Shown one piece after another: positions 62,012 through 64,000 of a stretch of DNA of 64,000 nucleotides (position 1 is the first letter of the stretch; each line of letters opens with the position of its first letter). The position numbers and the translations under genes were made by a program. The notes beneath the pieces are model-generated. The model worked only from the letters and a program-made list of their open reading frames with translations. It did no database searches and was not told the origin of the DNA. Source of the DNA: Xylocopa sonorina (Eukaryota; Arthropoda; Insecta; Hymenoptera; Apidae); the NCBI RefSeq assembly GCF_050948175.1, contig NW_027490118.1, positions 310,001 through 374,000 on the forward strand. The letters are read 5' to 3'.

Positions 62012-62180
62012 GCCTGCGTGCATCACAGGTGTGTCACACGTGTGTGTTCCGTGAGGCGGTGTGCATCATCGGTGGGTCACTCGCGTCTGATTTTTGGGGC
62101 GGCTTGCATCACTGGTTGGTCACACGCGTCTATTTTGTGATCCGGTGTGCATCACGTTGGGTCGCACTTGTATTTCAGAA
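62012..62180 (+). repeat. 43-bp minisatellite, four units
   Basis: Four units of about 43 bp, each starting GTGTGCATCA or GCTTGCATCA and containing GGTGGGTCACTCGCGTCT-like text, near 62012, 62055, 62098 and 62141. Divergence between units is moderate. The open frame at 62029-62226 is a reading of this repeat. Confidence 0.8.
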
Positions 62181-62495
62181 AGTAGTTTCCAACATTATAA
62201 GCAGACATTCAATCTTTAAAATATAACAATTCAATATTGTAAACCTAACATAATTATTTAATTTTTTTATGTAATTTTTCAAACCATGTTGGGTGGAGTT
62301 CCGGTTGACCCTTACATTAGTTGCATTAGGTTTTTGCTTTTGTCGCCTTATTCGCGGCATACTGCCCACGATTTATTCTAGATATATGTTTAAAACATTC
62401 TTTACATCACTGTCTCGTTTCTATCGCGCGTTCTTGAAACGACAGCAGAAAATGTTTAATATTTTCATACCTTTGGTAATTCATTTTCTATGTAT
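62181..62495. other. Unassigned sequence between minisatellite and piggyBac copy B
   Basis: AT-rich sequence with short open frames on both strands. It may include the diverged 3' end of piggyBac copy B, since similarity to copy A stops near 62487 on the minus strand. No further identity is visible. Confidence 0.35.
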
Positions 62496-63312
62496 ACAAT
62501 AGGAATTAACGAGAGAAGTCGCGCAAACTAATTCGATAACTATTTTTCTATACCACTTTACTGTTCTGCGTAATCAACTGTGATAAGAAGACATCTGGTC
62601 GGATGGTCAAACCCCTTCGTAGCTTTGTTATAAAGGAACACTGTGACCGGCTTTAACTTATTATTATTACCCTGGACAACAACACATTTGTGGTTTTCAG
62701 AAGTGGCTAGCATGCATACCGGCCTCTTATCCGTCCATTTTAAGAATTTAAATCCGTTCCCATTTTGAAAATACATAAAGCCACCCCGTTACTGTTTCCA
62801 TTTAGCCTGCAACGGGAGAAATTTTTTATTAATTTTTACTGTACCACAAATAAATGTTCCTTCTTGCAAAAGTTTTTTGGCAATGGGACACTATTATCAA
62901 AATTATCTGCGTATAATACGCGGCGTCCAAATGATAATTCAACCTTTAAGGTCATAACTACAGCATGCACATGTGCTCTAACTATTCTGGTTGCATTTTT
63001 CCGGCGTAAATAAGAATGTTGTTGGTGTATCCATCCGGAAGGTACAGTTTACAATGTCTTATACCATATTTATGCCCTTTCCTGGGATATATTGGCAAAA
63101 ACTAAGACGTCCTCGCCACGAAACCATGGTTTCGTCGATTGCAATATTTTTGCAGAGCTTAACAGTAATTTTGAAAGTGTGGCAAATTTCGTTAACAATA
63201 ATTCTGAGTTTATACAAACGGTCCAGTGATTGCCGTGAAAATGTTGATGAAATGAAAATATCTAAGTATCAATATAAACCTATCGATATATATCCTTTTG
63301 AGACCAATATAA
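62487..63312 (-). pseudogene. piggyBac family 2, copy B, transposase pseudogene
   Basis: Minus-strand relative of copy A. From 63312 downward it reads DRLYKLRIIVNEI, then AIDETMVSWRGRLSFCQYIPGKGHKYGI with the first catalytic Asp near 63142. LYADNF follows with the second Asp retained (near 62915), where copy A has Asn. Stops and frameshifts begin near 62825. The 3' part, including the stretch at 62558-62776, aligns with copy A at 53521-53739. The gene starts abruptly inside an R1-type 5' fragment (63313 onward), so its N-terminus is replaced. Confidence 0.83.
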
Positions 63313-63840
63313 TTCTTTTTTAGTTTCTCGATTTTTTTATTTTCTCCTACGATATCGCCATATTTCGTTGTACCAAGGTACAACGTCAAGGCCCTTACAG
63401 TATGGTATATAATCTGTTGTCTGAAATTTCTAGGATTTCCTCTTAATGAATGCAATGTTTCCACAGATTTTCCTTTCCCTTCTCTTTAGTTACGTTGTTG
63501 TTACTTTATGCTCTCTACCCTCCACATTTCCTCACTACACCATCCCGAAAACGACGTTATACGATTACTTCAGGATAGCGCCCCGGTCTCGCCACCCCGA
63601 GATCGAGTGTTCTCTCTTGCATCCGTTGATTTATATATGTCATATATTGGAGAATGTTCCCTCTTATCGTTTGTATTTTTCGAATTATGTTTTAGTTAGA
63701 TGTATATTAGATACGCATAGATATATCGGATTTCCGTACCATTTTTTAGTAAAGTTTTATTCTTTTCAGTCTGTTCGTTTTCATTTCGCCAAAGGCGCTC
63801 CTGTATTCGATGCGGACCCGCTCCGATTGAACCCGCTGAT
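63313..63840 (-). mobile_element. R1-type element, second copy, 5' end only
   Basis: Reverse complement matches 45695-46215 over the whole 5' region: GGGTTCAA, GAATACAG, ATGAAAACGAACAG, ATATTCTCCAATAT and AATCGAGAAACT-like phrases. It stops at the AAAAAGAA phrase and continues without a gap into piggyBac copy B. Like copy 1 it retains the 5' end and lacks everything downstream. The open frame at 63210-63464 is a chimera of this and the piggyBac. Confidence 0.82.
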
Positions 63841-63886
63841 AATTACATTACATTACGTAAATAAACGGAGAGTTCAATCGGAGCGG
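63818..63886. repeat. 15-bp inverted repeat around the R1 5' end
   Basis: CCGCTCCGATTGAAC at 63818-63832 pairs exactly with GTTCAATCGGAGCGG at 63872-63886, leaving a 39-base AT-rich loop. The left arm lies inside the R1-type 5' region and the right arm just outside it. Confidence 0.85.
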
Positions 63887-64000
63887 ATCTCAATCACTCC
63901 GTTACTGCGGAAGGCTTACTGCATAGCCTTATCCCTGGGAAAGTTGCGGAGGTTGCTTCTGAAACGAGATGGAAGTGTGATTATGTTTAATTTAGTTCGG
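63887..64000. other. Unassigned window end
   Basis: About 110 bp with no recognised feature. Confidence 0.3.

Noticed and set aside
1..64000. tRNA or rRNA genes, including 28S rDNA expected near R1-type elements
   Set aside because: No cloverleaf-consistent B-box phrase or rRNA-like sequence was noticed by eye. A tRNAscan or Rfam scan would be decisive.

Overview
The window reads as heterochromatin from an insect genome, most likely at or near a centromere. It holds no bacterial-type operons, no rRNA or tRNA gene that I can recognise, and no intact host gene. What it holds is a large tandem satellite with a 173-174 bp repeat and decayed eukaryotic transposable elements: an R1-clade non-LTR element, a copia element, two piggyBac families, and a long LTR of unknown family. 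The copia relative, the R1-type element and piggyBac elements together point to insects. I lean to Hymenoptera or a similar order only weakly.

Layout. (1) 1-979: 3' part of a long LTR ('LTR-A'). (2) 980-18448: homogeneous satellite (subfamily A), all in one orientation and free of transposons, including a 7-monomer higher-order repeat of exactly 1218 bp at 7871-12120. (3) 18449-20616: an unknown insert with a 10-bp flanking direct repeat, then a complete 1527-bp solo LTR-A with an ATAT target duplication. (4) 20617-29856: more satellite, the first four monomers and the end being the diverged type B. (5) 29857-37735: B- and C-type satellite with orientation switches, broken by LTR-A fragments and by a second, AT-rich satellite of about 130 bp. 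(6) 37736-45690: an unassigned element, then an AT-rich stretch without a recognisable gene. (7) 45695-48285: R1-clade element that keeps its 5' half and lacks reverse transcriptase. (8) 48290-50725: AT-rich satellite again, two bulged hairpins, an inverted LTR-A and more C-type satellite. (9) 50720-53910: a 2112-bp piggyBac with perfect 16-bp inverted ends inserted at TTAA into an older piggyBac. (10) 53925-61995: C-type satellite in alternating orientation blocks, hosting a 251-bp insertion with a GTTAT duplication and a truncated copia. (11) 62012-64000: a 43-bp minisatellite, a second copy of the older piggyBac on the minus strand, and a second R1 5' end on the minus strand.

How it fits together. 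One satellite backbone runs from young homogenised arrays on the left, through intermediate copies, to old, inverted and transposon-filled copies on the right. This is the age gradient expected when walking out of an active centromeric array, and it is the main result. None of the transposon proteins looks functional: every coding remnant carries stops, frameshifts, truncation or lost catalytic residues. Several open frames of 60-112 codons in the first 30 kb come from the satellite, whose 174-bp period is 58 codons, and should not be annotated as genes.
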